Source: Tindallia sp. MSAO_Bac2
Lineage (GTDB): Bacteria > Bacillota > Clostridia > Peptostreptococcales > Tindalliaceae
NCBI GenBank assembly: GCA_003838145.1
Contig: QYZZ01000086.1
Location: forward strand, 1-64,000
Length of the DNA: 64,000 bases
Direction of reading: 5' to 3'
A program made the translations under genes and the position numbers. Below, piece by piece: positions 45,217 through 53,389 of the stretch. Numbering within the stretch: the first letter of the stretch is position 1; each line of letters opens with the position of its first letter. The notes beneath the pieces were generated by a model. It did not search any database. It saw only the letters and a program-made list of their open reading frames with translations, and was not told where the DNA came from.

Positions 45217-45294
45217 TAAAACAACCTCCTGTTAATTGGGTTCTGATATTATTATAACAGAAGTTGGAAGGGCTTAACAGAGCAAAAGATGACG

Positions 45295-45327
45295 GAAAAA
45301 AGACCCACCGTAAGGCGGGTCTTTTTT
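45295..45327 (-). terminator. Terminator of the proVWX operon
   Basis: AAAAAAGACCC pairs with GGGTCTTTTTT with an inner CC/GG pair; it lies 24 bases past the proX stop on the minus strand and separates it from trxB. Confidence 0.85.
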
Positions 45328-45350
45328 GAAGCTTGTAACATTATTGAGTT

Positions 45351-46301
45351 TTACTCTACATAGTCGTTAATGTCAGCGATGCTGTCGAAAGGCACATAGG
45401 TTGGAACGACCAAACCGATGCGCGCGCCTTCATAGTTGGTTCTTACTTCAACAACGTCATCACCAAACTGCTCCATATAGGAAGCGTGGGTTCCTGGTAA
45501 CCAGGCAGTTGTCATAAAGTCTGCATCACCTTCAGCAATAGATGACCACATAACACCGGCATCAACAGGTGTCATGGTAACGTCGAAACCAGCTTCTCGG
45601 AGAATGGCAGCAACTACATTGGTGCTAGCCAGTGCGCAATCCCACTCAACCAAGAGGATATCAATTTCTTCGCCATTGCCTTCCAGGCCTTCTGGAATCC
45701 ATTCGTCAACCAGATCGCGGTTTTCTTCGATCCACTGCTCTGCGTTGGCTTCGAAATCGCTGTCCTGAGCGTTCATGTCCATAACGGCACCAATCTCATC
45801 ATCTGTCCAGTTGAAGTTCTCCAGCAGCTCGAATACAGCTGGATGGTCTTCTTCAAGACCCGTTCTTGCAATAGTAGCAATGTACTCTTCGCCACCAAAT
45901 ACTTCTTCTGGATCTTCAAGATACTTAAGATCATAGGCTGCGAATTTCCAGTGAGGAGACCAGCCGGTTACGATGATCCATTCCTCATTCTGAATAGCTG
46001 TATCCAGTTCAGCTGTCATAGCTGCGTCACTGGATTCCAACAGTCCAACATTCAGTCCATATACTTCAATAGCATCCTCGGTAGCTGCCATGATACCAGC
46101 GCCGGGGTCAATACCAGTGATTTCTGAAATGCTGCCTTCCGGCTCATCCACATCAGCTGGTTCTTCTACGTCTGCAGGTTCTTCCACATCGACTGGCTCT
46201 TCCACGTCAGCCGGCTCGTCTGCAGGTCCGCAACCGGTAAACACCAGTGCGAAAGCGGTCAGTAAAATTAATGTTACGATCATCAGTTTGTTCTTAAACA
46301 A
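45351..46301 (-). CDS. proX: Glycine betaine ABC transporter substrate-binding lipoprotein
   Basis: A 316-residue lipoprotein with lipobox LVFTGC (Cys 24). An unusual acidic linker follows, made of repeated EEPADV units (about residues 28-56), before the OpuAC/ProX-type domain. In that domain the Trp-rich sites WSPHWKF and TTAWLPGTH would form the aromatic box for the trimethylammonium group. It binds glycine betaine or related quaternary amines for the ProVW importer. The start is TTG 46301 with AAAGGAGGG upstream. It is the third gene of the operon, 54 bases after proW. The acidic repeats fit a salt-adapted surface. Confidence 0.88.
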   Translation of the reverse strand: MFKNKLMIVTLILLTAFALVFTGCGPADEPADVEEPVDVEEPADVEEPADVDEPEGSISEITGIDPGAGIMAATEDAIEVYGLNVGLLESSDAAMTAELDTAIQNEEWIIVTGWSPHWKFAAYDLKYLEDPEEVFGGEEYIATIARTGLEEDHPAVFELLENFNWTDDEIGAVMDMNAQDSDFEANAEQWIEENRDLVDEWIPEGLEGNGEEIDILLVEWDCALASTNVVAAILREAGFDVTMTPVDAGVMWSSIAEGDADFMTTAWLPGTHASYMEQFGDDVVEVRTNYEGARIGLVVPTYVPFDSIADINDYVE

Positions 46302-46355
46302 ACTAATCCCTCCTTTTCTTTCCTCTTTTATGATTTAAATTTATGATCAATGGCA

Positions 46356-47216
46356 TTATTCTTTCGCATCTTTGGTTCGTTGAGTGATGCGGTCAAGAAT
46401 AATAGCCAGGATCACTACGGATACTCCACCTTCAAATCCCAGACCCAGGTCAACACGCTGAATTCCTCTCAGCACGACGGCGCCTAGTCCGCCGGCTCCG
46501 ATCATTGCTGCGATAACAACCATGGAAAGGGCCAGCATAATACACTGGTTAACCCCGGCCATAATGGTGGGCATTGCAAGTGGTAATTGAACCTTAGTAA
46601 GTTTTTGCCAGTCGGTGGTACCGAAGGCGGTTGCAGCTTCCACCATATCTTCCGGCACCAGTCTGATTCCAAGACCTGTAAGTCGGATAACCGGTGGCAC
46701 GGAAAAGACAACGGTTGCAATCATAGCGGATACAACTCCCAGACGGAAGAAGAATATCGCTGGTATAAGATAAACAAATGCTGGCATAGTCTGCATAAAG
46801 TCAAGGATCGGCCAGACGATCTTGTGTACCATATCATAGCGTGTAGATAGAATTCCTGTCGGTATTCCAATTAAAAGCGATATAAAAACAGCTACCAGAA
46901 TCATCGTAATAGTTATAATGGATTCTTCCCACAATCCAATATTATAAATCAGACTCAAACCAATAAAACTAAAGACGGCAACACGCTGACTTGCCAGCTT
47001 CCAGGCAACAGCGCTGATGATCAGAATTAGTATAAAGGGTGGTATCAGAAGCAGAAGATCCGACAGAACACCCATAAAACCGCTGAGTATGGTTGAAATT
47101 ACCCGTGTCAGTGGGCCAATTGCAGTCCGAAGTGCCTGAATAATGTCGTCCACCCAATTACCGATGGGGATTCGCGGTATGAAATCCAGTGGATTGAGAA
47201 TACTACTCGTCATCAT
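46356..47216 (-). CDS. proW: Glycine betaine/proline ABC transporter permease
   Basis: A 286-residue permease with six or more membrane helices. The EAA loop, around AFGTTDWQKLTKVQLPLAMPT (in parts), contacts the ATPase, and the preceding core has GIPTGILSTRYDM. It matches ProW/OpuAB proteins. Its start overlaps the end of proV by 14 bases; AAGGAGG lies 9 bases before the ATG. Together with the ATPase and ProX it imports compatible solutes for osmoprotection, or as fermentation substrates in betaine-reducing anaerobes. Confidence 0.9.
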   Translation of the reverse strand: MMTSSILNPLDFIPRIPIGNWVDDIIQALRTAIGPLTRVISTILSGFMGVLSDLLLLIPPFILILIISAVAWKLASQRVAVFSFIGLSLIYNIGLWEESIITITMILVAVFISLLIGIPTGILSTRYDMVHKIVWPILDFMQTMPAFVYLIPAIFFFRLGVVSAMIATVVFSVPPVIRLTGLGIRLVPEDMVEAATAFGTTDWQKLTKVQLPLAMPTIMAGVNQCIMLALSMVVIAAMIGAGGLGAVVLRGIQRVDLGLGFEGGVSVVILAIILDRITQRTKDAKE

Positions 47217-48402
47217 GTGGATACGCCTCCTTTACCAGACCGGACAACAGAGAACCTCTGATAATCAGGCCTTTGAACTTTTTGCTTTCATCCACCACGG
47301 CAACAGGGATCGTAGCACTGGCGGTGAGTTCGAAGAGGTCATTCAGAGTTGTATCCGGTAAAGTGGTGACCACATCTCTTTGAAGAATGTCTTCAACACT
47401 GGTTTGATCAGCATCTACCGCTTTTCTGGCATCATCTGAACTAATATACCCAATTAATTCGTCATCCCGGCTCACCATGAAGATGCCGGAAATACCAGCC
47501 TCTCTCATTTTGCGAAGCACCATCCGGGGACCGTCCTTCGGACGGGCAACTGCTTTTGCCTTCACCATAACGCCTTCAGCCGTTAACACTTTGGATAAAT
47601 CCACGTCTTCAACAAAACGCGCAACATATTCAGTTTTTGGATTGCGGAGAATGTCTTCCGGTGCATCGATTTGCTCGATGATACCATCTTTCATAATAGC
47701 CACCCGGTCACCCAGTTTTAGAGCTTCATCCAAATCATGGGTTATAAAAACGATGGTTTTATTCATTTTGCTCTGAAGATTCAGCAACTCATCCTGCATA
47801 TCTCGTCTGATCAGTGGGTCAAGAGCACTGAAGGCTTCATCCATAAAAAGGATCTCCGGGTCTACGGCAAGACATCTGGCCAACCCGACCCGCTGCTGCA
47901 TTCCCCCGCTTAGTTGTCCCGGTTTTTGATTGGCATAGCCTTTTAAACCAACAAGATCCAAGGCTTCATGAGCTTTCTTCATGCGTTCTTCCAGGCTGAT
48001 ATCCTGAATCTCCAAACCAAAAGCTACATTTTCGGCAACGGTACGATGTGGAAACAGAGCAAATTTCTGGAATACCATGGCCTGTTTATAACGACGGAAG
48101 TTTCGAAGCTCATCTTCGTTCATTTTAGTAACATTTTCGTTATCCACCCAAACGTCACCCGATGTTGGTTCGATTAAGCGGTTCATGCAACGAATTAGTG
48201 TTGACTTTCCGCTTCCGGAAAGGCCCATGATAACAAATATTTCCCCTTCTCCAACCTCGAAGGTGGCTTTATTGACACCTACGGTATTGCCGGTTTTTTC
48301 CAGGATCTCATCCTTGGAAATATTCTGATCCAACATTTCCAAAGCTTTTTTCGGGCGATCCCCAAAAATCTTGGTAACATTTTCTACCTTAATAGTTGCC
48401 AC
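47203..48402 (-). CDS. proV: Glycine betaine ABC transporter ATPase with CBS domains
   Basis: A 399-residue ATPase. Walker A GLSGSGKST is at about 59-67, Q-loop in VFQKFALFPH, signature LSGGMQQR, Walker B ILFMDEAFSALDP and the switch His in FITHDLDEAL. Two CBS domains occupy about 280-395; in OpuA-type importers they sense ionic strength and gate transport. The GTG start at 48402 has AAGGGAG 8 bases upstream. First gene of a proVWX operon read toward lower coordinates; its promoter must lie in the long region shared with fhs. Confidence 0.92.
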   Translation of the reverse strand: MATIKVENVTKIFGDRPKKALEMLDQNISKDEILEKTGNTVGVNKATFEVGEGEIFVIMGLSGSGKSTLIRCMNRLIEPTSGDVWVDNENVTKMNEDELRNFRRYKQAMVFQKFALFPHRTVAENVAFGLEIQDISLEERMKKAHEALDLVGLKGYANQKPGQLSGGMQQRVGLARCLAVDPEILFMDEAFSALDPLIRRDMQDELLNLQSKMNKTIVFITHDLDEALKLGDRVAIMKDGIIEQIDAPEDILRNPKTEYVARFVEDVDLSKVLTAEGVMVKAKAVARPKDGPRMVLRKMREAGISGIFMVSRDDELIGYISSDDARKAVDADQTSVEDILQRDVVTTLPDTTLNDLFELTASATIPVAVVDESKKFKGLIIRGSLLSGLVKEAYPHDDE

Positions 48403-48893
48403 ATACTCATCTCCCTTCCTCGGGACAGATTCGAATCCTGATTTCTTATCCCGCTAATATTAGTTTATACCCACAAAAGTACTCATAATAAACATGAATG
48501 GGTCTGTAACACTATGCATTCTAACACGATACATAAAAAAATGCAAATTCACCAGTGACTGCACAGGTTGGAATTAAAGGATTTAATTTAACAGGCAGGG
48601 GCGAATATTCAAATTTTTAAATCATATGGAAGATTTTTTATTGACATTACATTGCTACTATTATAATCTGTAATAGAACAGCGTTCTAAAAATGTCGATG
48701 AATTTTCTGCATTATAAGTCGGCGGTATGATTTTAAGCGTATAATTTTGGAAACTATGCTCTTGTGCATTGACGAAATAACGACGCTGATTTGTTAAACT
48801 GTAAATTATAAGCATGCATCGCATTTTCCGAGCATGTGTATATATGTTAAAGCAGAAAAAATTTGAAGAAAATTTTAAGGAGGCGTAATAACG
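48403..48893. other. 491-bp divergent regulatory region between proV and fhs
   Basis: No gene is supported here. It holds the divergent promoters of proVWX and fhs, the fhs promoter-operator at 48641-48689, and a roughly 200-base fhs leader. A second weak promoter candidate (TTGACG near 48768, TGTTAA 17 bases on) lies inside the leader. The left part is AT-rich without clear structure. No riboswitch consensus was recognised. Confidence 0.5.
48641..48689 (+). promoter_or_regulatory. fhs promoter with IclR-type palindromic operator
   Basis: -35 TTGACA (48641-48646) and -10 TATAAT (48662-48667, 15-base gap) are followed at 48674-48688 by the perfect palindrome TAGAAC-AGC-GTTCTA, which would cover the transcription start. 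An almost identical palindrome stands at the same place in the panB-like promoter (52322-52338). The 6-3-6 GAAC/GTTC form resembles IclR-family operators, and an IclR gene is encoded at 55794. Confidence 0.75.
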
Positions 48894-50570
48894 ATGAAAA
48901 CAGACATTCAAATTGCCCAGGAAGCCACCCCGCAGGACATACGGGACATAGCTGCCCAGCTGAACCTGACAGAAGATGACCTGGACCTTTACGGAAAGTA
49001 CAAAGCCAAAGTATCCACGGAACACGTAAAGAAAGCCAAAGAGGCAAAAAAAGCCAAACTGATCCTGACCACCGCCATCAACCCGACACCTGCCGGTGAA
49101 GGAAAAACCACTACCACTATTGGAGTGGCTGATGCCCTGAGTTACTTAGGCAAGAAAACCATCGTGGCCCTGAGAGAACCATCCCTTGGGCCTGTATTCG
49201 GCGTAAAAGGCGGCGCTGCCGGTGGCGGATACGCTCAAGTCATCCCTATGGAAGACATTAACCTGCACTTTACCGGCGACATCCACGCTGTAGGTACCGC
49301 CAACAACCTGTTGGCCGCCATGATCGACAACCACATACAGCAAGGCAACAAACTGGGCATCGACAACCGGAAAATCACCTGGAGACGCGCCATGGACATG
49401 AACGACCGCCAGCTGAGAAGCATGGTTAACGGTATGGGCGGCAAAGGTAATGGCGTACCCAGAGAAGACGGCTTCGACATTACCGTAGCCTCCGAAGTCA
49501 TGGCAGCTTTCTGCCTGGCCACCGACCTGAAAGATCTGAAAGAACGACTGGGCCGCATGGTAGTTGCCTACACCCGGGATGACCAGCCCATTACTGCTAA
49601 CGACCTGAACGCCCAGGGAGCCCTGGCAGCACTCCTGAAAGACGCCCTGAAACCCAACCTGGTGCAAACCCTGGAAGGAACCCCTGCTTTTATCCACGGA
49701 GGACCCTTTGCCAACATAGCCCATGGCTGCAACTCTCTGGCTGCCACCCAAACCGCCATGCACTTCGCCGACTACGTTGTGACCGAAGCTGGCTTTGGAG
49801 CGGATCTGGGAGCCGAGAAATTCATCGATATCAAATGCCGCCAGGCCGGCATCCAGCCAGACGCTGTCATGATCGTCGCCACGGTACGAGCCCTTAAATC
49901 CCATGGCGGCGTGAAAAAAGCCGATCTCAACGAAGAAAACCTGGAAGCCCTGAAAAAAGGCATCCCTAACCTGATGAAACACGTCGAAAACATGACCGAC
50001 GTCTTCGGTCTGCCCGTTGTCGTCGCCATCAACCGGTTCCCGCTGGACACCGAAGCCGAACTGGCCATGGTACGGGAAGCCTGCGAAGCAAGAGGCGTCA
50101 ACGTAGCCCTGTCCGAAGTCTGGGCCAAAGGCGGCAAAGGCGGCGTAGAAGTAGCCGAAGAAGTCCTGCGTCTGATTGAAAGCAACGACGGCAGTAACTT
50201 CAAATACACCTACGACCTGGAAGAGCCCATTGACAAAAAAATCGAAGCCATCGCCACCCGCATCTACGGAGCCGACGGCATCCAGCTGAGTCCGGCAGCC
50301 GAAAAAGAAATCGCCAAACTGGAGAAACTTGGCTTTGGCAACCTGCCCATCTGCATGGCGAAAAGCCAGTACTCCCTGTCGGATGACCCCACCAAACTGG
50401 GCCGGCCGGAAGGATTCACCGTGGCCGTACGCCAGGTGAAAGTATCCGCCGGAGCCGGATTTATCGTCGCACTGACCGGAGATATTATGACCATGCCGGG
50501 ACTGCCGAAAGTGCCATCTGCAGAACTGATTGATGTGGATGAAGATGGCATGATTCAGGGATTGTTTTAG
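48894..50570 (+). CDS. fhs: Formate--tetrahydrofolate ligase
   Basis: Interconverts formate, ATP and THF with 10-formyl-THF; run backwards it yields ATP in purine- or amino-acid-fermenting clostridia. The 558-residue protein has the P-loop [13 protein letters not shown] (about 65-77), followed by [19 protein letters not shown] and other family segments. Codons are strikingly C-ending (for example AAC, GCC, ATC), unlike the adjacent fchA and folD, which suggests very high expression. It is followed by its own terminator and so is mainly monocistronic. The operator-bearing promoter at 48641 indicates shared control with the panB-like operon. AAGGAGG precedes the ATG. Confidence 0.95.
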   Translation: MKTDIQIAQEATPQDIRDIAAQLNLTEDDLDLYGKYKAKVSTEHVKKAKEAKKAKLILTTAINPTPAGEGKTTTTIGVADALSYLGKKTIVALREPSLGPVFGVKGGAAGGGYAQVIPMEDINLHFTGDIHAVGTANNLLAAMIDNHIQQGNKLGIDNRKITWRRAMDMNDRQLRSMVNGMGGKGNGVPREDGFDITVASEVMAAFCLATDLKDLKERLGRMVVAYTRDDQPITANDLNAQGALAALLKDALKPNLVQTLEGTPAFIHGGPFANIAHGCNSLAATQTAMHFADYVVTEAGFGADLGAEKFIDIKCRQAGIQPDAVMIVATVRALKSHGGVKKADLNEENLEALKKGIPNLMKHVENMTDVFGLPVVVAINRFPLDTEAELAMVREACEARGVNVALSEVWAKGGKGGVEVAEEVLRLIESNDGSNFKYTYDLEEPIDKKIEAIATRIYGADGIQLSPAAEKEIAKLEKLGFGNLPICMAKSQYSLSDDPTKLGRPEGFTVAVRQVKVSAGAGFIVALTGDIMTMPGLPKVPSAELIDVDEDGMIQGLF

Positions 50571-50611
50571 TAAAGCAGAAAGTGGAGAACGGAAGATAAA
50601 GCCTAATTAAG

Positions 50612-50635
50612 GGGCGGGGACAACCCCGCCCTTTT
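50612..50635 (+). terminator. Terminator after fhs
   Basis: GGGCGGGG (50612-50619) pairs with CCCCGCCC (50624-50631) around ACAA, then TTTT. It separates fhs from fchA-folD, perhaps lowering their expression. Confidence 0.85.
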
Positions 50636-50719
50636 ATAGAAGAGTTTAATCTCAGGGCAATGCGCCATACAATATGTTAAAAAAATAACGAAAAGATCAA
50701 ACTAAGGAGGGAAATCTGA

Positions 50720-51349
50720 ATGAAATGGATTGATCGAAGTGTGAATGAATTTGTTTCCGAACTGGGATCCAAGGCGGCTGTTCCTGGCGGTGGTGGCGCT
50801 GCTGCGCTATTGGGAGGAATAGGAGCGGCGTTAGCTGGCATGGTGGCAAATTTATCCTCTACAAAAAAGAAGACAGAAGAACAAAAAGCCAGAATTGCAG
50901 AGCTTTTAGAGGAAAGCAAAAAGCTTCAGAAAAGACTGTTGGAACTAACGGACCTAGATGCCGAAAATTTCCTGCCGCTTTCCAGGGCGTACGGATTACC
51001 GACAGAAACGGCAGAGCAAAAGGAAGAAAAAGAGCGAATTTTGGAGAGGGCATTGAAAAAAGCCTGCGAGGTACCACTGGAAACTGTTCTGATATGTCAT
51101 GAAGGTATCCAGCTGCATCATGAACTGGTGCACCTGAGCTCAAAGCTTGTTATAAGTGATGTTGGTGTTGGGGTACAGGCTCTGAAAGCTGGACTTCTAA
51201 GTGCTCAGCTCAATGTTCAGATTAACCTGAAGCTCATTAAAGATGAAAGTTTTGTAAGCGAAACCCGTCAGCAAATAGATCCGTTAATTCCTGATGGTGT
51301 GAAGAAAGCGGATGAAGTATTTGGAATTGTCAGTGAAGCTATTAGTTAA
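50720..51349 (+). CDS. fchA: Methenyl-THF cyclohydrolase/formimino-THF cyclodeaminase
   Basis: A 209-residue helical protein of the FTCD_C family, opening MKWIDRSVNEFVSELG with the conserved Gly-rich segment VPGGGGAAALLGGIGAAL (about 23-40). It interconverts 5,10-methenyl-THF and 10-formyl-THF, or deaminates 5-formimino-THF. Placed between fhs and folD, the cyclohydrolase role is the better reading, especially because this FolD seems to lack its cyclohydrolase lysine. AAGGAGG lies before the ATG. folD starts 28 bases downstream. There is no histidine- or purine-degradation gene in the window to support the formimino role. Confidence 0.87.
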   Translation: MKWIDRSVNEFVSELGSKAAVPGGGGAAALLGGIGAALAGMVANLSSTKKKTEEQKARIAELLEESKKLQKRLLELTDLDAENFLPLSRAYGLPTETAEQKEEKERILERALKKACEVPLETVLICHEGIQLHHELVHLSSKLVISDVGVGVQALKAGLLSAQLNVQINLKLIKDESFVSETRQQIDPLIPDGVKKADEVFGIVSEAIS

Positions 51350-51377
51350 AAACTTCTTGAATGAAAGGACGATGAAA

Positions 51378-52232
51378 ATGGCTGAATTACTTAAAGGAAA
51401 GCCAGTTGCGGATGCAATTGTGGATGCACTAAAGAATGACACAACAGTACTGGAGTCAAAGGATATTAAGCCTTGCCTGGCTCTTGTAAGGGTTGGGGAA
51501 AAATCAGATGATGTTGCCTACGAAAGAGCCATTGTTAAACGCTGTGATGCAGTTGGGATTACTACGACAAAAGTCGAGTTACCGGAAGAAATTACACAGG
51601 AGGATTTTCTGACCCAACTTGGTAAGGTTAATGAAGACCAGTTGATCCATGGAATTCTCATCTTTCGGCCCCTGCCAAAGCAACTGGATGAAAAGGTAAT
51701 AGAAACAAATATTGCACCGGAAAAAGACGTTGACTGTCTGCATCCGGAAAACACAGCCAAACTCCTAACGGGAGATGAAAGCGGATTTGTTCCCTGTACC
51801 CCTATGGCAGTGATGGAAATTTTAAAACATTACCAGATTCCGTTGGAAGGCAAAAACGCAGTGGTACTGGGGCGTTCCATGGTGGTTGGAAAGCCGGCGG
51901 CATTACTGCTTTTACAGGAAAATGCAACCGTAACAGTAGCTCATTCCAGGACCCGAGACCTGGAAAAAATAACTTCAGGAGCTGATGTTCTGGTGGCGGC
52001 TATTGGCCGTTCGGAATTTGTTCGGGAAGCACATATAAAGGAAGGTGCCGTTGTAGCAGACGTAGGAATTAACGTAGATGAAAATGGCAATATGACCGGT
52101 GATGTGCATCAGGAAGAAGCAAAAAGAAAAGCAGGATCCTTTACACCGGTTCCCGGCGGAGTTGGCTCTGTGACCACGGCTGTTCTGGCGAAGCAGGTTA
52201 TTAAAGCGTGTAAAATGCAAACGAAGGAATAA
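51378..52232 (+). CDS. folD: Methylene-THF dehydrogenase (FolD family), probably without cyclohydrolase activity
   Basis: A 284-residue NAD(P)-dependent 5,10-methylene-THF dehydrogenase. Family motifs are ILIFRPLPKQLDEK, DVDCLHPEN, the nucleotide site VVLGRSMVVGKPAALLLL and the C-terminal FTPVPGGVGSVTTA. Bifunctional FolD has Tyr-x3-Lys (Y50/K54 in E. coli), the Lys being needed for cyclohydrolysis. Here the segment reads Y48-E-R-A-I52-V-K54, so the Y+4 position is Ile by my alignment. Acetogen-type FolD proteins have a similar YERG/A segment and partner with FchA. ATG 51378 (MAELLKG) is chosen, with AAAGGAC upstream. Confidence 0.9.
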   Translation: MAELLKGKPVADAIVDALKNDTTVLESKDIKPCLALVRVGEKSDDVAYERAIVKRCDAVGITTTKVELPEEITQEDFLTQLGKVNEDQLIHGILIFRPLPKQLDEKVIETNIAPEKDVDCLHPENTAKLLTGDESGFVPCTPMAVMEILKHYQIPLEGKNAVVLGRSMVVGKPAALLLLQENATVTVAHSRTRDLEKITSGADVLVAAIGRSEFVREAHIKEGAVVADVGINVDENGNMTGDVHQEEAKRKAGSFTPVPGGVGSVTTAVLAKQVIKACKMQTKE

Positions 52233-52285
52233 AAAAAGCATTACGATTAATTAGAAAAGCATTAGAAAAAAATTCTGAAAAAGCA

Positions 52286-52338
52286 TTGACATGCAGGGAG
52301 AAGTATCGTATTATTTAATCATTAGAACGGCGTTCCAA
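52286..52338 (+). promoter_or_regulatory. panB-like operon promoter with IclR-type operator
   Basis: -35 TTGACA (52286-52291) and -10 TATTAT (52309-52314) at the ideal 17-base spacing. At 52322-52338 lies TTAGAAC-GGC-GTTCCAA, a 7-3-7 palindrome with one mismatch, matching the fhs operator in 13 of the 15 central positions and in location relative to the -10. A repressor there would block transcription start. Confidence 0.75.
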
Positions 52339-52382
52339 AATATTGGACGAAGCCTAAGGGTCTCATAGAAAACAACGAAGGT

Positions 52383-52454
52383 GTTTGAATGGGGCCGCTG
52401 GACCTTTACAAAAACGAAAACCGGAGCATTCAACCAAATGGAAGGGTGTTCCGG
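52383..52454 (+). promoter_or_regulatory. Structured leader of the panB-like operon (alternative hairpins)
   Basis: The leader is about 180 nt. TTGAATG (52385-52391) can pair with CATTCAA (52427-52433). The same downstream arm overlaps CCGGAGCA (52421-52428), which pairs with TGTTCCGG (52447-52454). The two stems exclude each other, as in attenuators or riboswitches. No T-run terminator follows and no known riboswitch consensus was recognised. Confidence 0.35.
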
Positions 52455-52508
52455 ATTAAAAAGGTGTTCTGAAAGAAAACGTTTACAGAAAAAAGGAGGA
52501 AAACGTCA

Positions 52509-53357
52509 ATGGCAAAGAAAAAAAGTATTCTTGATCTGATGAAGATGAAGAAGGCAGGCGAACAGGTGGCGTGGATCACTGCATATGATTATCCCACCGC
52601 TATGTTTGCAGAAGCTGCCGGCATGGACATGCTGCTGGTAGGCGACTCACTGGGAATGGTAACACTGGGTTACAATGGCACCATCCCTGTAACCATGGAA
52701 GACTGCATCTCCCACTGCCAGGCAGTGAGACGGGGCGCCCCCAACACCTGGATTATCGGAGACATGCCCTTCGGATCCTATCAGTCATCCGACGAGCAGG
52801 CCGTAGACAACGCTGTACGTTTTATGAAAGAAGCCGACGTAGATTGCATTAAGCTGGAAGGCGGCGTACGGGTACAAAGCCGGATCAAAGCCATCAGCGA
52901 CGCAGGCATTCCCGTAATTGGCCACATTGGTCTGACCCCGCAAAGCTCCGGTCAGTTAGGCGGATTTAAAGCCCAGGGAAGAACCGTGGAAAACGCCCGA
53001 GGCGTTATCGAAGACGCCCTGGCGGTACAGGAAGGTGGAGCCTTTGCTATCCTGGTAGAAGCCGTACCACCGGAACTGACAGAATTCATTACCAAAAAAC
53101 TGGATATTCCGGTATATTCCATCGGAGCCGGCGCCTGCGACGGACAGCTGCTGATCAGCAGTGATATGGTAGGCAAGTTCCAGGCCTTCACCCCGAAATT
53201 CGTTAAGAAATATGCGGAAGTGGCAGAAGTGGAAACCAACGCCTACAAAGAATACATCAAAGATGTAAAAGAAGGTGTATTCCCATCTGACGAATATGTG
53301 TATCACATTACGGATCCGATTGAAGAGTTTGAAAAGCTTTTCAAAGAGTTTGAATAA
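52509..53357 (+). CDS. PanB-like (ketopantoate hydroxymethyltransferase family) enzyme, probable catabolic paralogue
   Basis: A 282-residue PEP-mutase/KPHMT-fold barrel. Every catalytic feature of PanB is visible: Mg ligands D46 in LLVGDSLGM and D85 in GDMPF, substrate Lys K115 in IKLEGG, H139 in GHIGLTPQS and the catalytic Glu E184 in VEAVP. It should therefore move a one-carbon unit between methylene-THF and a 2-oxo acid. PanB normally makes ketopantoate, but here there is no panC or panD. The gene sits with THF enzymes and a dehydrogenase, shares an operator with fhs, and has the same C-ending codon bias as fhs. I infer a high-flux catabolic role, perhaps in the cleavage direction. The C-terminal HDxxG stretch is replaced by SSDMVG. 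Confidence 0.85.
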   Translation: MAKKKSILDLMKMKKAGEQVAWITAYDYPTAMFAEAAGMDMLLVGDSLGMVTLGYNGTIPVTMEDCISHCQAVRRGAPNTWIIGDMPFGSYQSSDEQAVDNAVRFMKEADVDCIKLEGGVRVQSRIKAISDAGIPVIGHIGLTPQSSGQLGGFKAQGRTVENARGVIEDALAVQEGGAFAILVEAVPPELTEFITKKLDIPVYSIGAGACDGQLLISSDMVGKFQAFTPKFVKKYAEVAEVETNAYKEYIKDVKEGVFPSDEYVYHITDPIEEFEKLFKEFE

Positions 53358-53389
53358 TAAATTGACCGAAAAATAAGGAGGAAATAATA

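Noticed and set aside
48421-48445. tRNA-like T-arm (ATTCGAATCC)
   Set aside because: No acceptor, D or anticodon stems fit around it.
48609-49025. Minus-strand open frame overlapping the fhs promoter and start
   Set aside because: It overlaps the promoter-operator and the fhs start, has no ribosome site and resembles no family.
49146-49982. Long open frame antisense to fhs
   Set aside because: It is produced by the C-ending codon bias of fhs; it has no ribosome site and no recognisable domain.
48894-52232. Part of a Wood-Ljungdahl acetogenesis cluster
   Set aside because: No carbon monoxide dehydrogenase, methyltransferase, metF or formate dehydrogenase gene is present in the window.
52339-52508. 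THF, glycine or other known riboswitch in the panB-like leader
   Set aside because: No known consensus core was recognised; only alternative stems can be claimed.
52509-53357. Ordinary biosynthetic panB for pantothenate
   Set aside because: Not excluded by active-site residues, but no panC/panD neighbour, the shared operator with fhs and the high-expression codon use argue against it; no gene symbol was given.
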